A stretch of DNA of 42,373 nucleotides, taken from assembly GCA_007126035.1 (NCBI GenBank), contig SLCC01000081.1:1-42373 (forward strand), read 5' to 3'. The notes beneath the pieces are model-generated. The model saw only the letters and a program-made list of their open reading frames with translations, was not told the DNA's origin and did no database searches. Every line of letters starts with the position of its first letter. Within the stretch, counting starts at the first letter, position 1. Origin of the DNA: Gemmatimonadota bacterium. GTDB taxonomy: Bacteria > Gemmatimonadota > Gemmatimonadetes > Longimicrobiales > RSA9. Made by a program: the position numbers and the translations under genes. This document shows, piece by piece, positions 21,507 to 33,555 of this stretch.

Positions 21507-24503
21507 TCACCCTCCCAGCGCCTCGTAGGCGTGGCGCACCTCGAGCAGCTCGCCCATCAGCGCCGGCTCCGGGTTCTCCCGGAGGGCCAGATAGTGCGCG
21601 TATGCGTGGCGCGCGGCGACAGTGTCACCGATCATGGCCGCCAGCCGGCCTTCGATGCGCAGCTGGGTCGGCAGCGTGAACGGGTTCGACGACCGGCGCC
21701 GGATGACCTCCAGGGCGGCTTCTATGTTGCCTGTCTCCTCCAGCGCCATCGTCAGGAAGAGCCATATCGGCTCGAAGCCGACTCCGGGCAGGTGGACGCC
21801 CTCGTCAGCCAGCACCTGGACTTGAGCGATGGCTCTGGGCAGCAGGTGCGGCCGCTGTCGACGGGTCAGCATGGCGTCCAGGAAGGTGGCGCAGCTCTGG
21901 CGATGGACCTGGTCCGGAGCAGGGTAGCCCGGGTCCCGGAGCCACTGGATCGTCTGGCGCACCGTGGAGGTGTCGTCGTGGTACAGCTTCCAGACCTCCA
22001 AGGCGCAGACGTCGCTGATCAGGCCGCGACGCTCGGTTTGCTCGGTCACGTCGAGCAGGCCGACCCGTGCTTCCAGCTGGGTCGCCGCTTCCCGGGCTGC
22101 GGCCGGGTCTCCGCCGGCGCCCAGGGCGCTGCGGATGTGGGTGTGGAGGTAGGCGGTAGGCGCCACGTCGCGCATGGCTTCCGCCAGTAGGCGTGCCTCG
22201 GAGCGCCTGCCCCGGTTCAGGGCATGGATCTGGAAACGGACCAGCAGGTTCCAGCGCTCTGCCGGCGCGTTCCAGCGGCTGAGGTCCAGGGCGGCGATCC
22301 GATCCGCGTCGTCCAGGCCCTGGCCGAGGAAGGCAGCCGACCGGACGATGGCGCCCAGGCTGCCAACCGTCATCTCCGGGAAACGAGCCCGCAACTCTTC
22401 CAGCGCCGGCTCGTCGTTCGCCGCCAGGGCCACGCGCCAGCGGAGATAGTCGGCGTTCACCGGCTCGCCGTCCTGACTGCCTGCCAGGAGCCGGTCCAGA
22501 AGGGCCGCTGCCCGTTCGCTGTCACCGGACTCCGTCGCGAGCTCGATGAGATGGGTCAATGGCACCAGGTAATCCGGGTCCAGGGCCAGAGCGTGCTCGA
22601 ACGCCGCCGCCGATCGCTCCCGGTGGCTCGGGAGCCCGATGAGCGGACCCGTGTGGAAGATGGCGTCACCCCACTGGTACCAGACCGGCGCCCGGTCCGG
22701 CGCCTTCGCCACCGCCCGTTCCCACGCATGGTAATACTCCAGGTGCGAGGACCGCTCCGGATGCCGCGGGCCCGCCGCCGCCAACACGAACTCTCGCTCC
22801 GCTGGACCCAGCTGGTCCAGGAGCCGGAACGCCAGGGGGAGGGCCAACTCCGATACATGGCCACGCACCCAGGGCGCGGACAGGTGCGGCTCCACCAGAC
22901 CGAATGCCGCCGCCGCGAATGCCGGGTCATGACGAAGTGCCGCATGAAAACGACGGTCCGCCTCCTCGTAACGCGTCTGGTTCAGCGCCTGTCGGCCCAG
23001 GAGATACGCGTGCAGGGCCGCCGGTGTCGTGGCGCCCAACCGCTCCGCCTCATCCTTCCTCGCCCCCAGGCTCATGGCCAGGAGCCGGCATGCCAGCTGC
23101 CGCGCCAGACCATAGACGTCGTCCGCCGAACCAGACACGGCCGCTGTACGGGGTGGGTTGAGTCCGTGGAGGTCACGGATCGTGCCGCTGAGGCGAACGT
23201 CACGGTCGTTACCCATCACCTCGCCGTGGATGATCCACCGCGCGCCGGTGCGCCTGGCTCGGCTCGCAACATCGGACCCGCCCCCAATGGCAAACCGACT
23301 CAGACGCGATCGCCTCGCCGCCACTGCCGCAGGGCCTACCTCTCCCGTGAAGACGGCGCCCAGCAGGTCCACCATGCCGTGTCGGAGGAACGAAAGCGAG
23401 ATGTCGGCCTGAGATACGTTGAACGGCGCTACCAGCAACAGGTCCGGGCCGTCTGTTCCCTCCGCCAGAAGGCCGCGCTGGCTGGGCAGTAGCCCGAGAT
23501 AGCTGAACCCCAGCGCCAACAAACCTACGACCAGCACCATCGCTGCAACCGCCGTCCGGGGTGCGCTCGAGTTGCACCTGCAATTCGGCCAGCCCGGTAA
23601 GATGCGCCAGCCCGTCAGGCGACGGACCCCCACACCGGTCTCACGCCGGTCATTAGGCTCGGGTACTCGCTCTGCGTCCGGCTCCGCCATCGCGGCAGTG
23701 GCGTCAGGACCCGACCGCTCAGCGCTCGCCTCGTCGACCGCAGCGTCCACGGCGTTCGCAGCATTCGCGGCGTCCGAGCCTGCCAGAGCCGGGCCTCGCG
23801 CACGGTCCGCCAGCTCACGCGTGCGCACACTGGGAACGGCCTCGAATTCCTTCGCCAGCCACGTCTCGAACGACTCGTACGCTCGCAACGCTCCCGCACG
23901 GTCGCCCGACCACAGGAGCAGACCCATGAGACGACGCAGCCCCTCCTCATCGGCCGGAAGGATCTCCCGGGCCCGCCAGGCGTGGCCCTGAGCCGCTACA
24001 GCGTCACCCTCGTCCCGCGCCAACTCGGCCAGCTGCCAGCAGGCGTCGGCAGCACGACGGGCCACCTCCTGACGACTGACGGAAAGCCACTGCTCGAAAC
24101 CAGGAGCAGCACGCACCTCCAGACCCTCGAGTAGCTCGCCATTGTACAGCGACAGGGCACCGGAAAGATCGCCGGCCTCCAGCAGCGCGTAGAACCGCCA
24201 GATGTCGCAGTCCACATGCGCACGACTCACGCCCACCCAGTTGCGGCCCTGCGTCACCAGCAGGTCGGAACCCAGCGAACGCCGCAGGAACCGCAGCGCC
24301 TGCCGCAGCGCCTCCCGCGCACGGCGCTCATCCGACTCGGGCCACAGCAGCGCCAGGAGCCGGTCCCGGGGCACCAATGGCTCCGGCGACAACGCCAGGT
24401 AGGACAGAAGGGCCAACCGCTTCGGCTGGACCAAAACGGCCTCGATACCCGCGTCCGAAGAGCCGGTCATCCGGACCGACCCCATGACCTTAAGCTCGAT
24501 CAT
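21507..24503 (-). CDS. membrane-anchored SARP/BTAD regulator with TPR tail
   Basis: A 998-residue transcription regulator. Residues 1-95 form an OmpR-like winged helix with VLVQPKRLALLSYLALSPEP and LLWPESDERRAREALRQAL. About 100-245 is the bacterial transcriptional activation (BTAD) domain made of TPR-like helices (AHVDCDIWRFYALLEAGDLS). A disordered Ala/Asp/Glu stretch is followed by one transmembrane helix (about 315-337, MVLVVGLLALGFSYLGLL). The C-terminal part has a beta-alpha domain (DLLLVAPFNVSQ, ARWIIHGEVMGNDRDVRLSG), then TPR-like repeats with large paired helices. The DNA-binding half is predicted to be cytoplasmic and the TPR half across the membrane, suggesting one-component signalling. 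The start at ATG 24503 follows AGGGG. No target is evident. Confidence 0.85.
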   Translation of the reverse strand: MIELKVMGSVRMTGSSDAGIEAVLVQPKRLALLSYLALSPEPLVPRDRLLALLWPESDERRAREALRQALRFLRRSLGSDLLVTQGRNWVGVSRAHVDCDIWRFYALLEAGDLSGALSLYNGELLEGLEVRAAPGFEQWLSVSRQEVARRAADACWQLAELARDEGDAVAAQGHAWRAREILPADEEGLRRLMGLLLWSGDRAGALRAYESFETWLAKEFEAVPSVRTRELADRARGPALAGSDAANAANAVDAAVDEASAERSGPDATAAMAEPDAERVPEPNDRRETGVGVRRLTGWRILPGWPNCRCNSSAPRTAVAAMVLVVGLLALGFSYLGLLPSQRGLLAEGTDGPDLLLVAPFNVSQADISLSFLRHGMVDLLGAVFTGEVGPAAVAARRSRLSRFAIGGGSDVASRARRTGARWIIHGEVMGNDRDVRLSGTIRDLHGLNPPRTAAVSGSADDVYGLARQLACRLLAMSLGARKDEAERLGATTPAALHAYLLGRQALNQTRYEEADRRFHAALRHDPAFAAAAFGLVEPHLSAPWVRGHVSELALPLAFRLLDQLGPAEREFVLAAAGPRHPERSSHLEYYHAWERAVAKAPDRAPVWYQWGDAIFHTGPLIGLPSHRERSAAAFEHALALDPDYLVPLTHLIELATESGDSERAAALLDRLLAGSQDGEPVNADYLRWRVALAANDEPALEELRARFPEMTVGSLGAIVRSAAFLGQGLDDADRIAALDLSRWNAPAERWNLLVRFQIHALNRGRRSEARLLAEAMRDVAPTAYLHTHIRSALGAGGDPAAAREAATQLEARVGLLDVTEQTERRGLISDVCALEVWKLYHDDTSTVRQTIQWLRDPGYPAPDQVHRQSCATFLDAMLTRRQRPHLLPRAIAQVQVLADEGVHLPGVGFEPIWLFLTMALEETGNIEAALEVIRRRSSNPFTLPTQLRIEGRLAAMIGDTVAARHAYAHYLALRENPEPALMGELLEVRHAYEALGG

Positions 24504-24901
24504 GTCCCCTGCAAACGTGACCTGAACGTGATCTGGCGAGAGATTGAAACGCAAAAGATAACTAATGGCACGCTGTTTCGCAGTATGCTTCCAGCGGATC
24601 ACAGCGGGGTCACGGGCCGGGTGCATATTTGGCGTATGTGGCGAAGGCGATACCGGATTTGCCACGGTTAGTCCTGCCATCTCGCACGCGGGGTTGGCCC
24701 CCTGGTCTTCGCGACCGGGTCCCCACGCCTCCGGCCTGCGCCGTGTGACGAGAGAGAGGCCGCAGTGACGAGGCCCTGCGGTTCCTCCCGCAGCCGGCAC
24801 CGGCGGCGGCTCTGCCGCCGCCGGTGCACACACCTTGCTCTATATTCTTCTGATGCCGAAGTCCCTCATTGGGGCAGGTCCGTTTCAGGAGGAGCGATCC
24901 T
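24504..24901. other. 398-bp divergent spacer between SARP regulator and PBP genes
   Basis: No convincing gene is seen. An in-frame upstream extension of the regulator is open but lacks family similarity. The segment from 24541 to 24600 is AT-rich for this genome and is a plausible promoter area for the regulator. The segment near 24834-24850 (CTATATTC) could serve the PBP gene. A perfect 14-bp hairpin lies at 24797-24827. Confidence 0.5.
24797..24827. other. perfect 14-bp hairpin in divergent spacer
   Basis: GCACCGGCGGCGGC pairs completely with GCCGCCGCCGGTGC over a 3-nt loop. It lies upstream of both divergent genes, so it is not an obvious terminator for either. Possible roles are an insulator, a protein site or an extruded cruciform. 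Confidence 0.7.
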
Positions 24902-27426
24902 TTGGAAAGCATGGACCGGAAGCTGTCGCGCCGGTGGCGGAGCTGGCTGGGAGCGGCGGCGGGAGTTCTCCGGGAAGGTATCCGAAGCTGGTGGCCTCCT
25001 CCGGCGGCGCACGTGGTGCTGGCGGTGTTTGTTGTGCTGGTGTTCACGTGGCTGGGGTGGCGGACCTGCGGGTACTCCGGTTGTCCGGCGGTAGGTCGTC
25101 TGGCGGCGTATCAGCCAGGGGGCGCGCCGGTTCTGCTGTACCGGTCGGGCGAGGAGTTGGCGCGACTTTCGCCCGTTTCCCGGGATCTGGTGACCCTGTC
25201 GGAGCTTCCGGACTATGTGCCGGCGGCGTTCCTTGCGGTGGAGGACCGGCGGTTCCGGGATCATGCCGGGGTGGACTGGCGGCGTACGGTTGGCTCTGCG
25301 TTGGTGAATGTTCGCGCCCGTGGCGTGCGAGAAGGAGGCAGCACGATAACGATGCAGCTCGCCCGGAACGTGTTCCCGGACCGGTTACCGGGTCAGGAGC
25401 GGAGTTTGCGGCGCAAGGTCATGGAGGTCCGTGTAGCACGGGAGATCGAGGGTTCGTTCTCGAAGGACGAGATCCTTGAGCTGTACCTGAACCACATCTA
25501 CTTCGGCGGCCCCGTGTACGGCATCGAGGCGGCGTCGCGATACTACTTCGGTAAGGGTACCTCGTCTCTGAGTCTGTCGGAGGCCGCCACGCTGGCGGCG
25601 ATGCCCAAAGCGCCGAACCACTATAATCCCAGGTCCCATCCGGAGCGCACCCGGGCGCGGCGAGACCTGGTCCTGGACCTGATGGTGGAGCAGGGTCTGG
25701 TGGCGGAGGCGGAGGCGGAGGCGGCGGGATCGGCCCCGATCCGGACGGTGGCGGAGCGCCGTCCGGCGCAGCGGGAGGCGCCGGCGTCGCCGTACTTCGT
25801 GCAGGCGGCGCGGCGGATCCTGGAGTCGGAGCTGGGCGACGCCTTGTACAGTCAGCCTCTCCGGGTCCATACCACCCTGGATCGCCCCATCCAGGAGGCG
25901 ACGGAGCGGGCGCTCCTGATGCAGTTGAGCGCCATCGAGCGAGGCGCGCGGGGCCGCTTCCTGGGAGACACCCGGTACGGCTTGGCGGCGGGCGCCACTC
26001 CCGAAGGTACGTTGTATCTCCAGGGTTCGGCGGTGGTACTGGAGGCGGAGACGGGCGATGTCCTGGCGCTGGTGGGCGGACGTGACTTCCGGGACTCGCC
26101 CTACGATCGGGCGCTGCAGGCCCGTCGCCAGGTCGGCAGCGCGTTCAAGCCATTCGTCTACGCTGCGGCCATTGCCGACGGCTACGCGCCCAGCCAGCGG
26201 CTCACCGACGAGCCGTTCGAGCTCGAGCTGCCTGGCGGCGAGCTCTGGGCGCCCCGGAACCTCGACGGCACCTACAGGGGTGAGGTCACCCTGCGTGATG
26301 CGGCGGTCCGCTCCAACAACGTGGCCACGGTCCGTCTGGCCATGGCGGTTGGCATGTCGAACGTTACCGGGACCGCCCGTAGCTCCGGAATCCACAACGG
26401 GCTCCACGAGCTGCCATCACTGGCCCTGGGCACCGCGGAACTCACGCTGCTCGAGTTGACCGCCGCCTACACACCGTTCGCCAACCTGGGCAGCCGCACG
26501 CGTCCGCGCCTGGTCCGGCTCGTGGAGGACAGCGCCGGGAGCACCGTCTGGTCGCCGAAGGTCGAGCGCCGGCGGGTAATGGACGACGGCGTCGCCTTCC
26601 TGGTCACCGACCTGCTCCGGGATGCCGTGGACCGGGGCACTGGTAGGGCGGTCCGCCAGACGGGCTACGACGGCCCGGCCGCAGGCAAGACGGGTACGAC
26701 CGACGCCGGCAACGACGTCTGGTTCGTCGGCTACACCCCCGACCTGGTAGGCGGCGTCTGGATCGGGTTCGATCGGCCCCGGCCCATAGCGGTGGCCGCC
26801 AGGGCAGGAGAGATGGCAGCGCCGGTTTGGGGCCAGATCATGCGCTCCGTCTACGCTTCCCGATCTCTGCCCGAGCCCTGGGAGCGACCCGGGTCCGTGG
26901 TCGAGCGCCAGGTGGACCCGCCCAGCGGCCTCATCCTCGCCGACGGCTGCCGTCCGGAATCCGGCGACCCCGTGAGCGAGCTGTTCCTACAGTCCGATCT
27001 GCCCGCCACAATCTGCCCGGCAGGCGAGGAGGAGGGTCGAGGCGTCTTCCGCCGCCTCGCCGACGGTGTCGGCTCCCTCTTCGGCCGTGCCGCCAACTTC
27101 GTTACCGGTTTGTTCCGCGGCGAGGACGAGCGGGAGGAGGTGGAGCGTCGGCGGCAGGAAGAAGATCGCTACCTGGGTCGGCCCCGGCTGCCACGGGCCA
27201 GCGAAGCGGCCCGGGACGACGAGCCCCAACCCCTGGGCGTCCCCGTGGACTCGATCCCGGGCTGGGGCGAGGTGCCGGTCCCGCCGTCCGACACCATGGC
27301 GGAGCCCCGACCGAGCGGCCCGCCCGACACGACCGGCCCGCCCGATCGGCCCGGTCCGCCCGACACGACCGGCCCGCCCGACACGACCGGCCCGCCCGAC
27401 ACGACCGGCCCGCCCGATCGGCGAAG

Positions 27427-27430
<4 letters not shown>
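24902..27430 (+). CDS. mrcA: class A penicillin-binding protein (PBP1A-type)
   Basis: An 842-residue bifunctional peptidoglycan synthase. A basic cytoplasmic head and one membrane helix (about 35-55, HVVLAVFVVLVFTWLGW) precede the GT51 glycosyltransferase domain, with catalytic glutamate in EDRRFRDHAGVD (about 113) and GGSTITMQLARN. The transpeptidase domain has SAFK (nucleophile near 411), SNN (near 470) and KTGT (near 596). The C-terminus is charged and ends in five to six Pro-Pro-Asp-Thr-Thr-Gly repeats, probably disordered. AGGAGGAG is well spaced for TTG 24902; ATG 24911, three codons later, is an alternative start. The stop codon shares a CTAG with the stop of the convergent tex gene. 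Confidence 0.92.
27317..27424 (+). repeat. 18-bp tandem repeat encoding PPDTTG
   Basis: Six 18-bp units (the second and last diverged to GATCGG) are in frame at the very end of the PBP gene. Unit length is a multiple of three, so copy-number change would lengthen or shorten a disordered tail without shifting the frame. Confidence 0.9.
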
Positions 27431-29580
<2,150 letters not shown>

Positions 29581-29795
29581 GCTTTCCTGGTCCGTAGTGC
29601 TTCCTGGTCCGGTGGGTTCGTGATTCTGGCGCCAAAGGTCGCGACGATGACCCGGGTCCACAACCAGGCCAGTGTGGCCAGTGGACCGGACTGATAGAAT
29701 GTACCGCTCCGGGTGCCACGGGCTTCGGTACTGGAACAGCGGCGGTGAGTCGAGGACTGAATGAGACCAACAGATCGTCAGGCGAAGGATCGACG

Positions 29796-31115
29796 GTGAC
29801 ACCCACACAGCCGCCGACGGCCCGGTCCATCATCCTGTTCTGGCTGCCCCTGGCTGCCACCTGGGTCATGATGGCCCTGGAGGGGCCGTTCCTGGCCGCA
29901 ATCATCGCCCGGCTGGCCGATCCCACGTTCAACCTGGCCGCCTACGGCGTCGCCTTCGCCTTCGGGATTCTCATCGAGTCCCCGGTCATCATGCTCCTCA
30001 GCGCGTCCACCGCGCTGGTCACGGATCGTGACAGCTACCTGAAGCTGCTCCGTTTCTCCAATGCCCTGAACGTGGGCTGCACCGCACTCCTCCTCCTGGT
30101 CCTGGTCCCGCCAGTCTTCAACACCATCATGCTCGGGCTCCTGAACCTGCCCGTCGAGGTGGCCAGCCTCACCTACGGAGCCCTCTGGATCCTCCTGCCG
30201 TGGCCCGCCGCCATCGGCTACCGCCGGTTCATACAGGGGATCCTGATCCGGACTGGCCGGACTCGCCTGGTGGCCATCGGTACCGTGATCCGGCTGCTGG
30301 GCATGGCGCTCACGGCCCTCGCGCTCTACGCATTGACCGACCTGCCCGGCGCATGGGTCGGCGCCTCCGCCATGACCGTCGGCGTCCTGGCCGAGGCCAC
30401 TGCCGCTCGCCTCATGGCCATCACCACCATCCGCGAGCTGCGACACGGCCCCGGCCTCGTGCGCGCCGACGAGGCGCCCCTCGAATACGGCGACATCGCC
30501 CGGTTCTACTACCCCCTGGCCCTCACCTCCCTCATCAGTCTCACCGTCCAGCCCATGCTAACCTTCTTCATGGGTAGGGCACCCATGCCCATCGAGTCAC
30601 TGGCAGTGTTTCCGGTCATACATGCCCTCTCGTTCCTCTTCCGCGCACTGGGGCTCAGCTACCAGGAGGTGGCCATCGCCCTCATGGGAAGACGCGCCGA
30701 GCACTTCCCGCAGCTGGCACGCTTCGCCGCCGGGCTCGCCATCGCGGCCATGGCCGGGTTCGCGCTCATCGCATTCACGCCTCTGGCATACTTCTGGTTC
30801 CAGACCCTGTCCGGCCTCAGCCCCGAGCTGACAGACTTCGCCATAACCCCCACCCGGATCCTGATCCTCATCCCGGCACTCTCCGTGCTGCTCTCCCTCC
30901 AGCGTGGCGTACTGGTACAGGGACGGCGGACACGGCCCATAACCGTCGCTACCGTCATCGAGCTGACCATGGTCGCCGCCGTCTTCACAGTCCTGGGATG
31001 GTGGTTTGGCCTGGTCGGCGTGGTCGCCGCCTCCTTCGCCTTCACCGCCGGCCGGCTCGCCAGTGTCGGCTACCTGGTACCCCAGATGGCAAAGGCGCTG
31101 CGCGCGCCCAGGTAA
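29796..31115 (+). CDS. ANKH/MATE-like (MOP superfamily) membrane exporter
   Basis: A 439-residue protein with about twelve hydrophobic segments. The repeat heads SIILFWLPLAATWVMMALEG (near residue 11) and ARFYYPLALTSLISLTVQP (near 230) mark two halves, as in MATE and related flippases. By eye it resembles the progressive ankylosis protein ANKH in the order LASYG-like/AYGVAFAF, RRFIQGILIR and the second-half FYYPLAL...ESLAVFPVIHALSF. ANKH moves pyrophosphate, citrate or ATP in animals; the bacterial substrate is unknown. GTG 29796 follows AAGGA by 6 nt and removes a poor N-terminal extension; GTG 29745 is the alternative. It is divergent from tex. Confidence 0.7.
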   Translation: MTPTQPPTARSIILFWLPLAATWVMMALEGPFLAAIIARLADPTFNLAAYGVAFAFGILIESPVIMLLSASTALVTDRDSYLKLLRFSNALNVGCTALLLLVLVPPVFNTIMLGLLNLPVEVASLTYGALWILLPWPAAIGYRRFIQGILIRTGRTRLVAIGTVIRLLGMALTALALYALTDLPGAWVGASAMTVGVLAEATAARLMAITTIRELRHGPGLVRADEAPLEYGDIARFYYPLALTSLISLTVQPMLTFFMGRAPMPIESLAVFPVIHALSFLFRALGLSYQEVAIALMGRRAEHFPQLARFAAGLAIAAMAGFALIAFTPLAYFWFQTLSGLSPELTDFAITPTRILILIPALSVLLSLQRGVLVQGRRTRPITVATVIELTMVAAVFTVLGWWFGLVGVVAASFAFTAGRLASVGYLVPQMAKALRAPR

Positions 31116-31275
31116 GTAGTCCAGCATGCGGACACCCGGCCCGGGCTGCCGCCGACGCTGCAACCGGGTGTGCGGCAGCGAAAACTGATACCCTGGACCT
31201 CGTAGCTCAACGGCAAAGGGAAGGGCCGCGGGCCTGGCGTGGACGCTCGGGCCCACGGGCCTTAACCTTCCCCCC

Positions 31276-31887
31276 ATGCGCTATCCCGTTCCAGCCAGAC
31301 GGCACCGGGTCGAGGAGTCGATCCGCCGGAGCCGGTTCATAACCACGGTGTCGCCAGCGCCTGACCCGGACGCGGCGCAGGAGTTCATGGCCGGTATCCG
31401 GGCCGAGTTCCCGGACGCCACCCACAACTGCTGGGCCTTCGTGGCCGGGCCGCCCGGCTCCACCGCGGCGGTGGGGATGAGTGACGACGGCGAGCCCCAC
31501 GGCACCGCGGGGCGACCCATGCTCGAAGCGCTGCTCCATTCCGGCGTGGGCGAGATCGCGGCCGTAGTGACGCGGTACTACGGCGGCGTGAAGCTGGGGA
31601 AGGGAGGGCTCCAGCGGGCGTATTCAGGGGGTGTGAGGCTGGCCCTGGAGTCCCTGCCCACCACGGAGCGGGTCGACCGGGCCGCGCTGGTCCTGGAGAT
31701 CGAGTACGCCGCGCTGGACCCTGTCCGCCGGCTGGCCGCCGACCTGGACGTGGTCGTCCGGGACGAGACCTACACCGACATCGTGCGCCTCGACCTCCAC
31801 CTCCCCCAGGACGTCGTGGACGGCTTCCACAACCGCGTCTCCGAGCTCACAGCCGGCAAGGCCCGGGTCATAGCCACCGACCAGTAG
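31276..31887 (+). CDS. yigZ: YigZ/IMPACT family protein
   Basis: A 203-residue UPF0029 protein. The N-terminal IMPACT domain shows SRFITTVSPA, ATHNCWAFVAG, MSDDGEPHGTAGRPMLEAL and VVTRYYGGVKLGKGGLQRAY in the normal order. The shorter C-terminal domain (about 135-203) has the ferredoxin-like fold of YigZ. The biochemical role is not settled; the family is linked to translation and nucleic acid binding. The 160 nt before it hold short GC palindromes but no clear ribosome site. Confidence 0.9.
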   Translation: MRYPVPARRHRVEESIRRSRFITTVSPAPDPDAAQEFMAGIRAEFPDATHNCWAFVAGPPGSTAAVGMSDDGEPHGTAGRPMLEALLHSGVGEIAAVVTRYYGGVKLGKGGLQRAYSGGVRLALESLPTTERVDRAALVLEIEYAALDPVRRLAADLDVVVRDETYTDIVRLDLHLPQDVVDGFHNRVSELTAGKARVIATDQ

Positions 31888-31968
31888 GCCACCGACCCTG
31901 CCGTCGCGACCCGACCCCTGATAGCTTTCTTCCACCGATCCTGCTCCCTGATCAGACGAAAACGGAAT

Positions 31969-33285
31969 ATGAGATACCTGGTCCCGCTGGCCAGACGCCT
32001 GGCCCCCGTCACCCTCGCCCTGCTCATCGCCGCGCCCCTCGCCGCGCCCCTCGCCGCCCAGGTGGACGATACCGAGCGCGCCATCGCCCGGTACATCGAC
32101 GACCATTTCGAGGACGCGGTGGCACTCCTGGCCCGCCAGGTCGAGATCGGTAGCGACACCCACGACCACGAAGGCGTGCGGCGGGTGGCCGACCTGCTGG
32201 CGCCGGAGCTGGAGCGTCTCGGGTTCCGGGTCGAATGGATCCCGCAGGAGCACGTGGGCCGGTCCGGGCACCTGGTGGCGGAGCGGACGGGGCCCATAGG
32301 CAAGCGGATCATCATGATCGGGCACCTGGACGTGGTGCAGGAGGGGCCGGGCTGGTTCGAGCGGGACGGCCACACCGTCCGCGGGCCGGGCGTCAACGAC
32401 ATGAAGGGCGGGAACACCGCCATGATCCTGGCGCTCCAGGCGCTGCACCACGCCGGCGCCCTGGAGGGTCGGACCATCCGTGTCATCTTCACCGGCGACG
32501 AGGAGTCCCTGGGCCGGCCGGTGGACGAGGCTCGCCGGGTGATGGTGGAGTTGGCCCGTGAGAGCGACGTGGCCCTCGAGTTCGAGACAGCCATCGCGGC
32601 CGACACTCACGACTACGGCACCATCGCCCGACGCGGCTCCAGTGGGTGGCTCCTCACCGTCGAGGGCCAGACCGCCCATTCCTCCGGCATCTTCTCCGAG
32701 CGTACCGGCGTGGGCGCCGTGTTCGAGGCCGCCCGGATCATCAACTCGTTCTACCAGGAGTTGGCCGGCGAGGAGTACCTGACGTTCAATCCGGCGGTGA
32801 TAGTGGGCGGGACCGACGTGGAGTACGACGCCGCGGCGGTGCAGGGGAGCGCGGCTTCGAAGACCAACATCGTGGCGGGCACGGCCGTGGTCCACGGCGG
32901 GATCCGCACCATCTCCGACGCCCAGCTCCAGCGGGCCCAGGAGCGGATGCATGCGATAGTAGCCAGGAACCTGCCCCGGACCTCCGCCACCATCGAGTTC
33001 ATCGACGGCTATCCCGGCATGCCGCCCACGGAAGGCAATCGGGAGATCCTGGCGATGTACGACGAGGTGAGCCGAGACCTGGGCTACGGTCCGGTCATGG
33101 AGTTCGACCCGGGCGGGCGCGGCGCATCGGACCTCTCCTTCGCCGCCGCCCACGTGGCATGGGGCTCCCTGGGCGGAATCGGCGTCGAGGGCACCGGCGC
33201 CCATACCGACCACGAGACCGCCGACCTCCGTTCGCTCCCCAAATCGGCCAAGCGGGCGGCGGTCCTGATCCACAGGCTCAGGTAA
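31969..33285 (+). CDS. exported M20 family metallopeptidase
   Basis: A 438-residue zinc peptidase of the M20 (ArgE/DapE/CPG2/PepV) group. A signal peptide covers about residues 1-27 (LALLIAAPLAAPLAAQ). Zinc ligands and active-site residues are in MIGHLDVV (His), GPGVNDMKGGN (bridging Asp), FTGDEES (catalytic Glu and Glu ligand), the aspartate or glutamate in LEFETA, and GAHTDHE near the C-terminus. The central dimerisation domain, with RRGSSGWLLTVEGQTAHSSG, is intact. Substrate class (dipeptidase or carboxypeptidase) is not determined. No good Shine-Dalgarno precedes the ATG. It belongs to the set of exported peptidases in this window. Confidence 0.9.
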   Translation: MRYLVPLARRLAPVTLALLIAAPLAAPLAAQVDDTERAIARYIDDHFEDAVALLARQVEIGSDTHDHEGVRRVADLLAPELERLGFRVEWIPQEHVGRSGHLVAERTGPIGKRIIMIGHLDVVQEGPGWFERDGHTVRGPGVNDMKGGNTAMILALQALHHAGALEGRTIRVIFTGDEESLGRPVDEARRVMVELARESDVALEFETAIAADTHDYGTIARRGSSGWLLTVEGQTAHSSGIFSERTGVGAVFEAARIINSFYQELAGEEYLTFNPAVIVGGTDVEYDAAAVQGSAASKTNIVAGTAVVHGGIRTISDAQLQRAQERMHAIVARNLPRTSATIEFIDGYPGMPPTEGNREILAMYDEVSRDLGYGPVMEFDPGGRGASDLSFAAAHVAWGSLGGIGVEGTGAHTDHETADLRSLPKSAKRAAVLIHRLR

Positions 33286-33451
33286 CCTCCCGGACCGCCG
33301 CCAAGGGCGGCCACCAGGGCCGACGCCCGGACAAACGGTGCAGGCCGGCTCGCGCGGACCTCCCGTCGGTCCAGTCGACCTGGAGAGGCTGGCGGCGCTC
33401 CACTGGCGGGGACGGCGGTAGTCACCCCCCATGGGAGTGGCCAGCGATGCT

Positions 33452-33479
33452 CCGGCCGCATGAAGAAATGGGGAAACTC
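33452..33479 (+). repeat. 28-bp direct repeat, copy 2 (antitoxin-like gene start)
   Basis: Identical to 2810-2837. Here the frame MKKWGNSQL stops after nine residues at 33489. It lies in the 270-bp spacer before the peroxiredoxin; apart from a weak TAGATT near 33520, I see nothing else in this spacer. Confidence 0.6.
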
Positions 33480-33555
33480 ACAACTCTAACACCGCTTCCC
33501 CCAGGCCGCCGCTCCGCGCTAGATTACCGCCAGGAGACTCACCCACGGAGGAACC

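Noticed and set aside
31195-31270. tRNA-like segment with GTAGCTCAACGGC resembling a D-arm
   Set aside because: No matching acceptor stem, anticodon arm or TPsiC arm can be drawn around it.
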